Assembly (NCBI GenBank): GCA_036785705.1
Contig: JAWUZG010000016.1
Coordinates: 2,046,001-2,110,000, forward strand
DNA length: 64,000 nucleotides
Reading direction: 5' to 3'
Origin: Acanthornis magna
Taxonomy: Eukaryota; Chordata; Aves; Passeriformes; Acanthizidae
Shown: positions 12,001-27,000 of the stretch, one piece after another
How positions within the stretch are numbered: the stretch's first letter is position 1
Layout of the letters: each line of letters starts with the position of its first letter
Made by a program: the position numbers and the translations under genes
Notes under the pieces: model-generated
The model's input: only the letters and a program-made list of their open reading frames with translations
Database searches by the model: none
Told to the model about the DNA's origin: nothing

Positions 12001-15000
12001 TGTGAATGGATTCCACTGCTTGTCTCAGTAAACTGATCCAGCTTACTAAAAATGCAAAAATAGTTGTATCCAAAGAGCACTGAAGAGATGCATGTACACG
12101 TATGTGTGTATTTGTGAGTGTGTACGTGTGTGTGTATTGCATTATGACTTTTGTCCATGGTACAGGAGGGAGCAGACAGCTTGGCTAAGATTGATAACAG
12201 AGAAGGGGATGGGCAAATGGAATCTCTCTCTTCAAGTATTTTTGTTTATTCAGTTTAGTTTATTGTGGTGCTGTGCCCCAGGCAATGTATTTTGAACAGG
12301 GGAGTAGAACAGTGAGGTGAAACTAAAAGTCTCTGCAGTGCAGTAACGTTGTTACTTCAGAGATAACTTATCTGGTTAACTGGTTTCTCCAGTTTCCACA
12401 TCTTTATTGCACATCCAGTAACACTTTACGTTTTCTCTGAAATGGGAAAAAGTAAGGGATATTGGCTTTTTGGTAAAATATATGGTCTTTGACAAAATCT
12501 TGAGAAACAAATACAAAGTTGGGACACAATAAAAAATGGAAAACCAATAAAACTTAACTGGCAGTTGCTAGTCTGCCATCATTTTCCACCCTGCACTTTG
12601 CAGGATTGCATTCCTTCTGATTTCTGCCCATTATTTCCTTTTCCTCTAGATTCATAGTGTATTCTACCCTAGTTCTTCAGTAGTGGAAGTACAATTAGGA
12701 TTTTTGTTTTAGTTTCCAGTTCACTGCTTTGCATAGCAGCAGAATTCTATTTATGTGTGAAGAGTCTGTAGCTATAAAATACTTTATTTAAGGAATTTCA
12801 ACTCCAGCAGGAAGCAATCTCATCTGAACTTGCATATGTTGCAGACACTGTATTTAACCCATGTGTCCTTATGTCTAAGTTTGACAAAAGGATTTCAGTA
12901 TTCGCATGATTAAACTTTTGTTTATAAGTTAAGAATGGGGGAGGAAACTGAGGCTTCAGTTTTGTGTAGGTGAAATGGATGTAACTGCAGGGGTTGTTGC
13001 TGAAGTCCTGCATCCCTGCTGCCCCCTCTCTTGTATTGGCTCTCTTTGGTATTTTTCTGTGCTGAGCTGTTTGCAAACTCAGCAGGAAGCTGTTTGCCTT
13101 TACTTTTTTTCTTTTTTTAAAAAAATTTTCTATATTCCTTTGTTTCTTTATTTTTCCTCCCCAGGATACTTCTCTGCCAGCTGAGCACACTGACACTGAC
13201 TTGGTGCAGGGTCAGATAAGCACTGGAACCAGCAAAAGAAAGGGCAAAAGTGTGTAGAGTGCAGGAAGGATGTAATCAGTTTTATCAGTTTAGGTCTGGA
13301 TTTTGTAGCCTGAAACAACTCCATAGTGGTGAATGAATATGAGGAGATGGATTCATACCAAAAGCATCTAGATCTGTGTCCAAAATGGCCAAGAAGCATA
13401 ACTTCCCTGCTCTCTGAAGTCAGAACAAGTAAACAGTGAGTTTCCAAGGCCTCTGCTAGGCTGATCTAGCAGAATCTCTCCCAAATCCCATGCACATAAG
13501 CACAGTGCATTGCCTAGCATCTGAATTAATTGTGTTCTAATCTCTTGCGAGCCAGTTGGACACTGGGAGTCCAGCAGGCCTTGTTTTCCTTAAATCCAGG
13601 ATGTGTCTGTCCAAACCTGCTGAGGTGAATAGCTGAGAATAGTTGAGCATTCCTCTATTAGATGAAAAAAGTAGACAGAGCTGCATTAATGTGTGGAGAA
13701 AAGTCTTGCCTGCATTGCTCTCTGGTTTTGAAAGGGAAAGAAAGAGGTTCAAGGCTAGCAAAGTTTACCACAGCCATGAAATACAGGCTTCTCTGCATAA
13801 ATTTTTTTTTTTTTAGTTTCTCCAAGAAGCTGGATAAAGTCTTAGTTTATAGTAACATGTACAATTTAAGTTGAGAAGACATACTTCGAATGCATTTTTG
13901 CATGAGAAAATCCTTTTCTAATCCTGTTTCCTAATGCAATTTGTCTAATTTATGTTTCAAGACAGTGCTGCACCTGTTGGCATTCTTACTGCTGCTCTGC
14001 AGGTGATATTTTCAACATAGTAGTGGTACTTCCAACATAATCCCACTTTCTTTTTCTTATCTCCTCCTCCCCTCGTGCTGACCACTTTATAAACAAACAG
14101 GCGTCAGAAAGCATATCTGGCTACCTTCTAAAATCTTAACCAGGGTGTTGGCCAAAATCTGTCCCAAATTTATTCTACCTAGCCAGAGGGGTTTTCAAAT
14201 TACTTAAATCCCAAATGTTGTCATAATATGTCTTTAATAATTGTGACTAGTATCTCGGTCACTTCCTTTGAAAAGACAGAGAGTAAGGAGAGGATATTTT
14301 CACATTGTTGTGGTATAACTGATGTCTGTAAAATGGTTGGCAGGCTTGCTAGTGCTTTGTAGAGAGAATAATGTGCTAGCCAGAGCATAAGCTGTGTGAT
14401 GGTATGGACAGCATAGGAGGCTAGTACTCCTGACAAGTTAAAAACAGTTCAACTGAAACTGACTGGAACTGTTACCCACTGACAGCTTAACTAACTTCTT
14501 TGGGCGTCTGAGAAAGTACGAGCATCTGTGAAGCCACTGCTTACAGCTCCTACAAGATAATTTTTATACTACATGGGTATGTTAGATATCTAGCTAATTC
14601 AAATATACATGTCAAAGTAGTCAAACCGGGTTCTTAGTGTGGAAGTTGCTGTTCAGATCCATCCACAGAGAAGTGGTTAGATTTTACTGCTGTGTATTTA
14701 AAATTCAAGTTCTTGGAATTGAAATTTTGAATGATTCTGCAGGCTAGTGAATGGCTTAATTACTATTCAGGCACCAAGCAGTTGGACTGTAGGTACTCTT
14801 TGGGAGATCACTGAGTTCTTGAAACAGTGTCTTGTAAAAATAAACTACGAAACTCATGTCTGTGTGCAGCTTCATCTCTGCATGCAGCTCTGAATATCTC
14901 AGCATGCCTGATGCTTAATTTCCTAATGTACTGTTTTATTGTCCCAAGTCATCTAAGTTTCAGTCAATTTTAGCTGCAAGTCTGAATCACGTACTTCTGA

Positions 15001-18000
15001 TTGTGGAAAAAAGATCTGTAATGGTTGACCTCCTTTACACTTCTAAATCACGTCAGGATCAATGCAATTATTTTAAAACCATATCACATGGATTGGAGTC
15101 TATTTTAGCCCATGTCACTTGGAAATCTTTTCAGTCCTTTCTCTGAGTATTTTTTTTTATGTGCTGATAGTAAAATGTAGCTGTCATTTTATTGTTATTT
15201 ATTAACACTTCAGCAAGGGCTTGTTGGATATGGGAAGATGTTATACATATCCAAGCTTTACACTCAAACAAATAAATTTCAAGTCTTGTTTGCAGTGCTC
15301 TCTCCCTGCCGAATTCCTGACTGCAGTACTTTATTTTTACCCTTTTTTCCCCCCCATATGGTGGCGAGCAGTAGTATTTGTTTTTGTCAAATGGATAGGA
15401 GGTAAAGTGGTGAAGGAGGTTTAAATCAGTTTGCATTCTGCATTATAAGCTGTTCTGTTTACCCCGGTGTGATTTTGAAATCCAATTCAATACTTACATC
15501 CTTATAATTAAATTTATATATCAACTATTTTAATTTTGCTCATTTTTAGCTAAACATAAAGTGCTTTTGAATTGGATCCACTTTCATGTGTACCAAGCTT
15601 TAGAATATTTTCATAGAGGAACTTCTGTGTTTATGGTTCAAAATTATAACCTGAAAATGCACTTTAAGGGACATAAAAGATGCACTAAATCAGAGGAATT
15701 ACTGTACAGTGTTTCTAATATGGTATTTTTGTGTTTCTGGGTGTTTTATAACATTCAACCCGACAAATCTTTGTGATTTGAGTCTTCAAGGCATTACTGG
15801 ATTACCCCCATTTGCTGCTGCTCCCTTCCCCCAACCATCTGAAGCTACCAAATACTGCTCAGTTCGCTCTCTGAGCTCTGAAGAACTGAGAAGCTTTGAC
15901 ACAAAATTACAAGTAAGCTTGATCTGGAGTGTGCATGTAGTTGCCCTTATCTTTTCAGAGCAGGAAAAAGCTTTTGGTCAGCTTTTTCTTATCTCTCCAA
16001 TGATTTAGCAATTTTTCAAGCGCTGAGGTTTCAACAGCGTCTTTTCTTCTAGTGCTCAGGGATGAGTGCTCTGATGTGTCTGAATTTGTCTTCCTTCCCC
16101 ACCTGAAGTAGAGACCAAAGCCTTTCAGTGATCCTTTTTAAGTAGTGCAGTTTTCTTGTGAGACAAGATGTGTTCAAATATGTGAAAGAAAACAAAAATA
16201 TGAATGTTGTGATGTAGATATCTATGTTTTTATACATTAGTGTCTGTAGTCATACTGGAATAAACAGTCTGATGTCCTGGAGCTTAGGGGTGCCGCTGTG
16301 TTTCTAACATCTTTTGGACAGCAGATTGTAAAATCCCTTCCATACATTCCAGCCTTTTATGGGAAAAAGGAAACATACTCCCCAAAAATCATTCTCTGTG
16401 TAGGTTATTGAGTGTCCAATTAGTGTAATGGAACATCATGTTTTTTACCTCAGTGAAATAGGTTTAACAAATGCATAAACTTCATTGTCAGTTTACTGAA
16501 ATAGAAATGACAGGTACTTGTCTCATTAAGTGTTACTCATTTATAATTACCTGTAAAAATACTGATTTTGTTATTGTTGATGGGGTTTTGTTTTTAGGGG
16601 TGGTTTGTTTGTTTTACTTTTCCCAGTATGATCCAGGGATTTTTGATTGACCCTACTGTAGAAACAGAAAGGGAATATATAGAAAAAACCGAAGGTGTTT
16701 GGGGTTTTTAAATCTTGGATGCAAATCATAAGAAGTTAATTTTCAGCTGGAAGTAATATTAAGGTGTCTGTTTAGATTAATTTTCCACAAATATGGAAAA
16801 GCTTAGCTTAGAGAGCCTCTGTGCAAACATGCATATTTGTAGTTAAGCATGTTTAAAATAAATAAATTGTATTTTTGCACACTGGGCATTTACAATATGG
16901 CTTATATAGCAAGAGGAGAGAAGTGACAATAGTGAGAGAGTAAAACGGGGTGGCAAAGTGAAACAAAAGTTATTAAAACAAATAAGCTGTCATTTAAAGT
17001 TATTGCTACCCTGCATGCAGTATGGTGTTACATTCCTTCTGAACCCTTGCTTTTCTTCTTACTTGTTCATGACTTCTCTAAGTATTCTTAGCTGCTCACA
17101 TCTACCAGTTTTCATCTCTAGGCTTTATATTCAGTAGTTTTCCATTTTGTGTAGACATTTGATGTAAAGTTGTATACATTTTAGGGAATTATACTTTTGA
17201 ATTTTCCTTTATATCTTTTTTCCTATGTCATTCCATGTAGTTTTCAGCGATCATGAGTGTTTTCATATTAAAGTGCTTTAGTGGGATCACAGACTGCAAT
17301 TACTTTGCCACTGAGTGATTTACATAATCTGCAGGTGTATAGATTTGCTAAATATGAGCTTTGTCACACAGGGCAAGACTTCTTGGATCTTAAATGGGCT
17401 TTTTTTTTGCACTTAATATAGGAGCATAACTTATGTCATTAAAATACTGCATGTACCTTGTTTCCTTCATTTAGAACATTCAAAACTTCTTGAAATTTTA
17501 ATAAGGAAATCCCTTTCTTTCTTTAGTTTAGGATTTTGAGGTTAATACCAGAGACTGTGGTATTCTGATCTCTCTGATATATCCTAGATCTGTATTTACC
17601 TATCTGACAGTAACAGCTCAAAAGCAGTCAGCCAAATACCTGTACTGGATCAGGTACTCAGTGCTCAGTGTGGAGATGATACTTTCTTTCATAGGACGTA
17701 AGGGGCTACCCTGTGTTTGTATTGATTTTTATTATTTATCTGATTTAACAAATTACACACAGACGTTTTCAGTTATTTCAGGAGGGATGACAGGATGAAA
17801 GGGAAGTTCAGTGACACATGTTTATTTTAGTTCCTATTCTTCTTTTGAAAGAACCCAATTATCCAATAAGGATGACAGGCTTTAATTTTCAGCCCTCCCA
17901 TATACTTCTGGTCTGCATGTCTGTCTTGCCTTCTGAAGTAAGGCTTTTAAAAGTTTGGGGGGCAGTTTAAAGGTATTCAGACCATAGCCATGTAGCCACA

Positions 18001-21000
18001 GTTGAAAGAGCAGCACAATATGTGTTAAAATAGGCCCAGCTTTTCCTCTCAAATATTTATTCATGTGATAGTTTGTTTTTCTGGCAGATCAAGATACAAT
18101 CTGGTTTTGGAGAACAACCAGATTAGACTTTTTCCATCCTTCCTAAAGCAAAACAACCCTTCCCTTTTAAGAAATAACCTTAAGTTTCTCATTTATTTAA
18201 AATGTTCTCAGTTGCTAACAGGTTAATTTTTTTAAGTTGCAGCATTTAAAAAATCTTACACTGTTCTACCAATGATACTTTCAATAAATCTCTCAACGTG
18301 GTACGTGTTTGCTAAGGAGGAAGGAAGAATACTGCATGGGAACAGAATGTTTTTGTTAGTGACAAAATGTTTTATAAGAGGACAGTACTGATTCTGAGTG
18401 TTGAAGCATTTTAGATACAGTATCTTGTTAGTTTTGTCTGCTGCTGCTGGTAGAGAAGGGTAAAGTAAAAGTGCTGTGGCTCACAAGCGAAGTTGAGCAC
18501 TCCTCTCTTTTTGCAGTTAATGTGTGAGGTGCTGCACAGAAAATGTGGCTCATAGCTCTGAGAGAGATGGGTTGTCTGGTTCTGCTGATCTTTCCTAGTG
18601 TGGGTTGGTTTGTTTTGCTTTGTTTTGGTTTTGCTTTTACCTTTAGGTCCCTCCTCTCTCCATTTTCTCTAGGGAGGGAATGGAGCAGGCTGGAGAATAT
18701 GCTTTGTTCCTGCAATCGCAGAGTAAGGATGAAATGCACTGTTGGTGCCATTGCTCTTCCTGTTCCCCACTCCTGATCCTGTATAGCGTTGACAGGAATG
18801 ATGATAAACATTTGCTGTCCCTTGACATGACGAGACAGTCAGAAACATAGCTTAACAGTTTATATTCTCTGCTGCTTGAATTATGTCCAGCAAGAAGACA
18901 GACTTTGCCAAGAATGGAGTTCTGCTTGAACTATAGTATTTTTAGGTATAAATATATGGTGGAGTTGTTTTTAAGCTGGTTGCTCCATTTAAAACATTTT
19001 TTTGAGTTAAGAAAATGTGTCATGGAAATGTCTTTTGGCAGTTGTTAGGATCATTTGCTCTTAGGACTTCTGCTCCTTTCCCTGCCCTCTTCAACCGGAA
19101 AATAATTTCTGTGTCTTTTGAGACAATCAGAGCCTTATATGTAAATTTATTTAAGATAAATACTTACTGTTTGTCATTATTATAATAGCAACATGGACTA
19201 CTATTGCACAATGAGAGGAGAGCAGAACTCCCCTACTGCAACCTTGCCTAATTAGGTGAAACTTGATCTAGCCTATCTTGTTCCTGTCATAACTGTGGCC
19301 TGTCTTGTTTCTTTAGAACATCTTATCACTGCTCGTCATTACTGCCTGAATTCATGTGCCAGTAGACCAAAAATACTCCGTTTAAGTAGTTTTTCAAGGT
19401 AGTTGTTGCACAGAAACTGTTATTAGGTTTTAGCTTTACACAATATTTTTATATTCACTGCTGTTTACAACTGGCCACATGAAGAATATTTTAAGGATGG
19501 TTCTTCAGAATATTGTAAAAACATCAAAAGGGAAATCTTGGCTACCAAAAAAGACCGGACTTAACTCTAAACAGTGGATCAAGGACAGAATTATACATAA
19601 GAAGGTGGGATAACACTGGTTTTCGTTTATTTGCTGTAATCTTAAGTGTTTTTAGATTTCTTTTTGTAAAACCAAACAGTGAGTCTTTATAATAGATTAG
19701 ACTGTGTATGTGAGATTTTTACAGGAAGATCAGGGATTATTGCCTTATATGAGTTTCTTCTGTATAGGAAATGTTGGAAGTCTTTTATTTTACTTTCCCA
19801 TAGCTTGTTTTATTATTATTATTAATAGTAGTTTTTGATTCAACTAAAGTGGGCACCTGAGCATAAAACAATGGCTTTTAACTTTTCAGTCTGCCACCTT
19901 AAAACTAAAGAAATAAGTTGGAAAGAGTTATTCCACTCTTATGGAAGGAAAATTCTGCTGGCTTGCCTTTTGAATCCCCAGGGATGTATTCCCTTTATAC
20001 TTACTATTTTTTTTTACCAAGCCAGATAATATCTTTACATCTAAGATTGAATGGTTGGTATTCCCTAAAAGCAATGCACTAAACAATCAGTATTTTGTTA
20101 ATACTTCCTGCTTAGTGGGAGAAAGCTGTGTCAGTGCCTTCTGCATTCACTCTATTGAAAAGAAAAAAGAAAGAATAGTACTGGTTCCATTTGCAACACT
20201 ACACATGGTTGTGTGTCTATAGATTTTTTAGAAATTGTTCCTTGTTTGTAAAATTAAAAAATTACGTTGAGTGCTGCAAATCACCTTTATTATTTGACAA
20301 AAAGCGTGATCTTTAGTAAAAGTACTGTGTTGGTTGGTTTTGGATTGGTTTGTGGTTTACTTTTCTGTTTGATGGGGTGGTTTTTTTCATTTTTTGTTGA
20401 AAAGTGTGTAAAAGAAAAGATACAAATGCCTGTCTTTGTATCCTATGCTTTTTCAATGGGATGATTTTTCAATGCAGTAGGTAGGTCAGGCTTTTCTGGA
20501 ATTCAGTGGATTTTGGATGACTTTGCTGTAGCTGTTGACAAGGTCAAACACAAGACTGTAGAAACATCAGCACCTCCCTGTCCTTATCCTTGGCCAAAAT
20601 ATTTTTAATAATTTGAGAACATTCAGTTCTATGATACAAATTCAGTGGGACACTTTTGTTGCATGTGGATTTTGAAGATTGTTTTCATTCAGGAAAATTG
20701 ACTCAAACCCCTGTACTGAACTCTGCTCTTCAGCTTTGCCTGGTGTTGTCAGATTGAGCTTTCTTTCCAAGTAAATGGCAGTGTTGCTAATGCCAATATG
20801 CAGAAAAATTTGAATAGGAATTTGCTCCATATCCCCACCTAATAAAAGTAACATACTAACTTTTTTGTATTTCTTATCTGTCATCTGGTTCTTGAGTCTT
20901 GGTGCAGGGTGTCCGTTTTTTGTAGAGTTTGGGGGTTTAGGGGGGTTTGTGTGTGTATGTGTTTTTCTGGTTTGGGTTTGTGAGTGGTTCTTTGGCTTGG

Positions 21001-24000
21001 GTGGGGTTTTTTTTTAAAACCTTTCATTTTAGTGAATGCAACTTTTTTTTCCTGACTGGAAAGCTGAGATTATTATGTAATAAAAGGACCTCTGAAGCTG
21101 AGTCATCTTGAATTTGTTTAGTTTTAGTTTTAATTTATTGCCAGTTCACCCACGTGTACTGCAAATTGTACAGCACTACAGTTGTGTTGTTCTTCAGCCA
21201 CGTCTTCCTTAATGATTTGGAGGGTAAAATATTTAAGAGTATTTTTTAATGTTATTCATATCTCATGAGTTGATGAAATGGAATGGGCAGTTTATACTTT
21301 AGGACTCTTGTACCAAGCTTGTGATGCATTTGATGCATGGCACGCTGGTTACCCTGTCAGATATGAAAGATTTAGACTTCTGAACATTAGCAGTAAGTTA
21401 TGTGTGTGATGTTGCACAATGAGATGCAGTTGTAGTGCCACAGTGATTCCTCCTTTCTTTTCCATGGAGGCTGTGGGGCCACACCTGACCTTGTACTGGG
21501 GGTCCTCACTTAACTCTGAACCATTTGGTTTGGAAGACCCTGACCTGCAGATGTGAAGAACAGAAGTGTGAGCATCATGTTCATATTTTATGAAATAGAG
21601 CTGTTGGAGTTTGTGGACAAATGGAAAGGTCGTTGCACCAGTGCAGCTTCATTTTGATCTGGAGTCTTGCTGTCCTCTGACCTTCCGAGTTTTCCTGTGT
21701 ATTAGTAGGGTTATGTGCACTTGCAAATGCAGCAACTGCTGTAGTTTTCTGAAAGTTTGATAGGAGTCCATTATTTAAGGAATTCTCTTATTTATGGGCC
21801 TAAACAACTACTAAAATACTTGTAGCAGGGCTATTTTCTAGTTTCTTAAATAGATTTTTTTCTTTTTTTTTTTACTTTTTAATTACTAATCAGCACAAAA
21901 TTTTGCCAGCTGGTTTTTATTGGTTTGTTTCAAGGTGCTTTAGATAAATCTCATTGAAACTAGGCAGGCAGTACTAGATGAGGTTTGTCATTCTAAGATT
22001 CACAGGAAAAAAATATTCCAGAAGGTAAAAGAGTATCCTTAATGAAGAGCGCAAGTATCAAAAAAAGCTCTGGAACTTCTACAGAGCTGCTTGATTTGAA
22101 GATCAGTCTTCTGCTCTTGGTTGATAGATAGTAAAACCCATTCACAATAACCCTATAAAAAATCATATATTGCTAATTTGCAAGGTAAGAACTTATGTAT
22201 TGAGTCATCATGAACATTTTAAGGGTTTTAGGAAATCCAGAATCAACTGGTTAGAGGAGAGAGTCTTCCAAGAAGTGTCTCCAGCTTCCACCTTTTAATA
22301 ATAGTAGTGTATGCCATGAAAGATAGCGTATGGCCCACTGTCTTTTAAACAGTGAAAGAAAGCAAAATTTCAAAGCCTTGTTTTGGGAAGAATAAAAGTC
22401 TCTCAATTTTTAGTCTACGTTGCCTGATGGAGAAACGTGCTCAGCAAGAACTTGTCAGTGTACCTAGAATTATCCCTGTGTTCCAAAGTCTTTTACATGG
22501 TAACTGGTGTCTTGACAGTCCTTTGGTAGAATTATTTGCGTCAAGGAGCAACAACATGATCTCTTGCTGTTTCTCCAGATGTAGCAATTTAGGAATCAAG
22601 CCAACAGATAATATGATGCAGGGATGTTGAACTCATTCTGTAGCAAGTGCCGAATTATATTTTCCACTAGAAAACATCACAAGAGGCATGTTTTATAGAT
22701 TTCCCTAACTTCAGGCTGTGTTGCTTTAGCTGATGATGATAAATATTGCACTTGGACAGATATTCTTCTAAAATAATAGTTTTATATGTAATGCAATCTC
22801 TTTGTTTTTTTAGTTTGTCCCTTTCAAGCTATACTCATTTTCCCCTTCTGTAGCCACAAGTTTACAGCCCACCTTTTAAATTTTAATTTATCTAAATCTC
22901 TGTTTCTGCTTGACTTTAGCAGAACCGTCTGAATTTAAAAGAAGGCATTTCAATGTTTTGATAAATAATAAACATCTTCCTTGAAGATAATGTCTGGAGA
23001 TCTGGGAGTGGTTCACTCCTGTGGATTGACTGTGACTTCTAATATAGCAAAATGTAGTCTAAAATCTGTTATAGGATTATAATGTCTAAATGATCATGTC
23101 ACTCTTCTGTCTTAGGCAGATGATAGAAACATTTGATAGGTCAGTTGTTTTTTTAGCCCTATTAATATCTTGCTTCTCACAGCCTATAGAGTCTGTGGGT
23201 TGTTTTCATTGTTTACACAAGTGAACTTTGAGTTGCTGTTGTTTTCATTAGGTATTGTTTTCCTAGAGCTCTGGAAGTCTTTCAGTTAACTACTACATGG
23301 CTTTCATTTAATAGTTTGTGGAACTGTCTTGCTGATGATGGTTGCTGTTTCCTTCCTTCAGCAATGTGTTGGCTTATTTCCCTGCCCTACAGAAAGCCTG
23401 CCACTGCGGGAGGAAGGGCCTTCAGATTCCAGGTCTACAATTGATGCTGTAGCTCTTTTTCTTTCAAAGAAAAGAAAGTATCATAAGTATCCCCTCAGCA
23501 AATAAGTATCAGGTTGGTGTAGGTTTTTGAAATAATTTGAATCCTGTTCAACCCCTGCTGTCCCATATGACAGCTCATGAAATGGGCAAGGCAACAATCC
23601 TGGAAGTCCTGAGAGGAAATCTCTGTGGTTCTGTCAGTTCTTTAAGCCATCACAACATGTAGGCCTTAAACAAGATTTCCCTGCATTTTTATAAGATTTT
23701 CTTTTAAATCTATATTTCTACATTTCTATAAGAGAAGCTAAATAATTATGGTTTTTTTTTTCCTTAAAATGATTTCTGTGCTTCAGCAAGAGAAGTAATT
23801 TTATGCACCATTATTATCTGACAAGTTCCTGGTTGTGTTTTCTGCGGGCTGGTTGTCTAGAGCAGAGCATGGTAAAGGTGGATCTCAAAGTGGATCATTT
23901 TTTTTCCCAGTGGCTGTGAAATAGGAAGTTAATAGAACTAGCATATGAGCTGATGCAAAAAAAAATGCTTTTGTGATGTAAGTATATTGAAGTACATTTA

Positions 24001-27000
24001 GGCAACATGAAATTTTCAGATTTGATCAAAATCAAAAATTTTGACCTTAAATAATATGAGCTTGTTCATATTTTTGAGTAACCTTATGAAGGCTTGAGTT
24101 TGCCAGTAGTAAAATTTAAGGTTTTAAGGTTTGTTAGTACCCCATAGATGAATACTTCACATTTTTAGTGTCTGAGATGCACTCCCAATTTTGTGGATTC
24201 TTTTGCAGGCCATATGGAGGTACTTGGCTTAAAATTTGAAAGTATAGTAAGAAACTGTTGGTTTCACAGGTCTACATTTGGCTGAAAATTTTGCTCATTT
24301 TCATATTCCTTGCAAACTGAAGTCTGTTGGTTCCACTGCCTTTGTGAATTTTACTAATACAGTCAAAAGCATCACTGGACTTTAAATTTTGTCCTGAACG
24401 TGCAGTTTATACAGCTTGAATGTGAGTAGGATGTGAGGAAAGGTGTTTAGAAATACAGAAATTGATTGCAGTTACTTCACACCCTATACATAGGGAAAGG
24501 AAACAAGATGTTGCTAGAGGAAAGAAATCTCCTGGTGAAAACCACAGTATTTGATAATATATTTGCTGTATGTCTTGATGCTCTTATTTGAAATAAGACT
24601 CAGAAGCATACTGCAAGAAATTCCTTAAGAGATTTATTTTTAAAAATAACAGCTGCATTCCGAAGGTAAATAATTATTGGAAAAAGCATGCTGGTTAATA
24701 ACTTGATTAGATGGATTTTAAATGTTTCTTATTAATACAGAGAAGTGAAAGTGTTTAATCTTACTACTGTTTCTCTGGGGTTTGCACATAATAACATCAA
24801 AAATATATTTGGGATTTGTTTGTTCTAAAATCTCAATAGTATAAAGAAATACTTGTGACTTGAGTCATGAAAGTATCTTTAGATGGCTTTAATTCAAACA
24901 GTTCTGTATTTATAATTTCATAGTCTGTTTTTTTTATCTAATTGCTTAAAGCTTTACCTAATTAAGTCTATAATCATAGAAAGGAGCCGTGTTCATACGA
25001 CAACAAAAATTAAAACTCTGCTTTAATGCTTGACATGTACAATTACAATTTCTACAGCTGTAGCTGATGGAAGTTTTTATATAATGGCATGAATTCCAGG
25101 CAAACCAACTTACATGAGATGATTGATAACTTGTAACATTTTCTGACCATTCTACCTGCAAAGTTGTGCATATTTATATATCTCATCACCAAAGGGATGA
25201 TTTTTTTATCTCTTCACATTTTGCCTGCCTCTCATTCTATAATTTTTCTAGTAGCTAAAATCCTTGGTCTTACTCAAAGTTCATATTTGATTGATGGGGC
25301 TGTGACATTTCAGTAAGAGATGGGTATGGAATTTTCAGTTAAAACTCTATTGTAGTAGCCCCTTGCATATAGCTAACTACTGGGACTCCCAAGTTATCAA
25401 AATCAAGGACAAAAGTTGTTAAAATTTTTGGGAGATGCTGAGGTCTCTACTGTTCAAGAGAGATTCACTTTGAACAAGTGTTTTCTTCACTGATTATTCT
25501 CATTTTGGAGTTGTAAGCACCACTAAAACCTCTGAAACGGCAAAGCACAAGATCCTGAATGGATGTTTTGCAACTCTTGGTTAGGGGAAAATGCATGGTG
25601 AGAAGATAATGTCTTCTAGTTCCTGTGAAACAGAAGGAATGAAGTTGACATTTCTATCAGAAATTGTTTTGTGCTTTAAATTCATTTTGTGTCAGCCTTG
25701 TATTTGAAATGTTTGTTCACTGATCTGCTAGAAGAGAAGGGGTTTTTTTGTTTGTTTTTTGTTGTTCATTTATACTGTGAAATTTCTAGGCTGGTTTAAA
25801 GACAAAAAAGGACAAAGGCAGAGTCTAATATGACTAAACAGTAGTGTGTGAATTCAGCCATATTAAATATCCAGTATGTTTTTAAAGTGCAGTCATATAC
25901 TTGATGATTCTTAAATTGACAGAAGTTATTTTTAAAATTCTCTGTTGTCCACTATACCTTAATATCATGTAGGCATTCTAAAATTGGATAGTGAGAGTAA
26001 TGGACCGCACAAAGAGAAATTCATGGTTTTTATTTTCTTGGGATGCAGGGGTGTTTTTTCTTAACCTTTGGTTCACTGCTTGAGTGATCTTGCTTCTAAA
26101 CTTTCCTTGATGTCTTTCTTTTTTAAATTATGGCCATAAAATCATATGCAGGAGAAGTAATGAGCCTCAGATCCGTTTTTACCAGGAGCTCTGGTTTTAA
26201 TTGGAAGCATGGGGTTTAGTTAAAAAATGGTTATATATAAAATAAAAAGCCAGCTGAGTAATTCCCCATCTTCATACACTCACTATTTCTCTTTTTCTAG
26301 TTGCATACATCAATATTACTTTAAGAAAATAATCTTAAACTAGTTTTCAATTCTAATGTTTCAGCATGTCCTGAAATAGCACTTGTCTGGTTCCTTTCTG
26401 ATACCTTAAATAACTCAATTTGCTGCAAGTAGGCTATCAGGAAGTACCTACTTATATGGACTGTATTGTTGTTTTTACAATAAATATTGTTATCAGCTGC
26501 CTGACTAAGTAAATTAGCCTGGGCATAAGGCAGTGGAGGTGTGGGTGTACAATTTATTTCTTAAGCTGCAGCATTTCAGGCCTTGATAGCATAAGGTATT
26601 AGTTGGATGAGATGTAGTTCTTGTCTCAACAAAAATGGTTAAAGAGGATTTAATTACATGCATACCTAATTAATTTCCAATACTAGCTGAAGATGAAAAA
26701 CATTTTGCATTTTTTTTTTCAGTAAGACCATGGAAAAACAGCGAAGCAAAGACTTTGTTCAGCAGTTGGAATTTTGGCTTTCTAGACTAAATCTTAACTA
26801 AGAAGCAGCATGCTACACCAGCTGTTTTTGTGGTGGTGGTCTAGTTTTATTCCAGTCATAAGTAATTGCATTTTACTGGGGGAGTGCAACTGAAATAGCA
26901 AAACTCAAGTAGTGAAGTGAAGGTGGATTCTAGGACAGCCTGACCAAGCTTATGTAGAGCAAAGGCCATCAGACTCATTTGAAAGATGATTTGTTTCTCT

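Noticed and set aside
20931..20950. Interstitial telomere repeat
   Set aside because: Only a single TTTAGGGGGG-like unit with uneven G-runs; not a tandem TTAGGG array.
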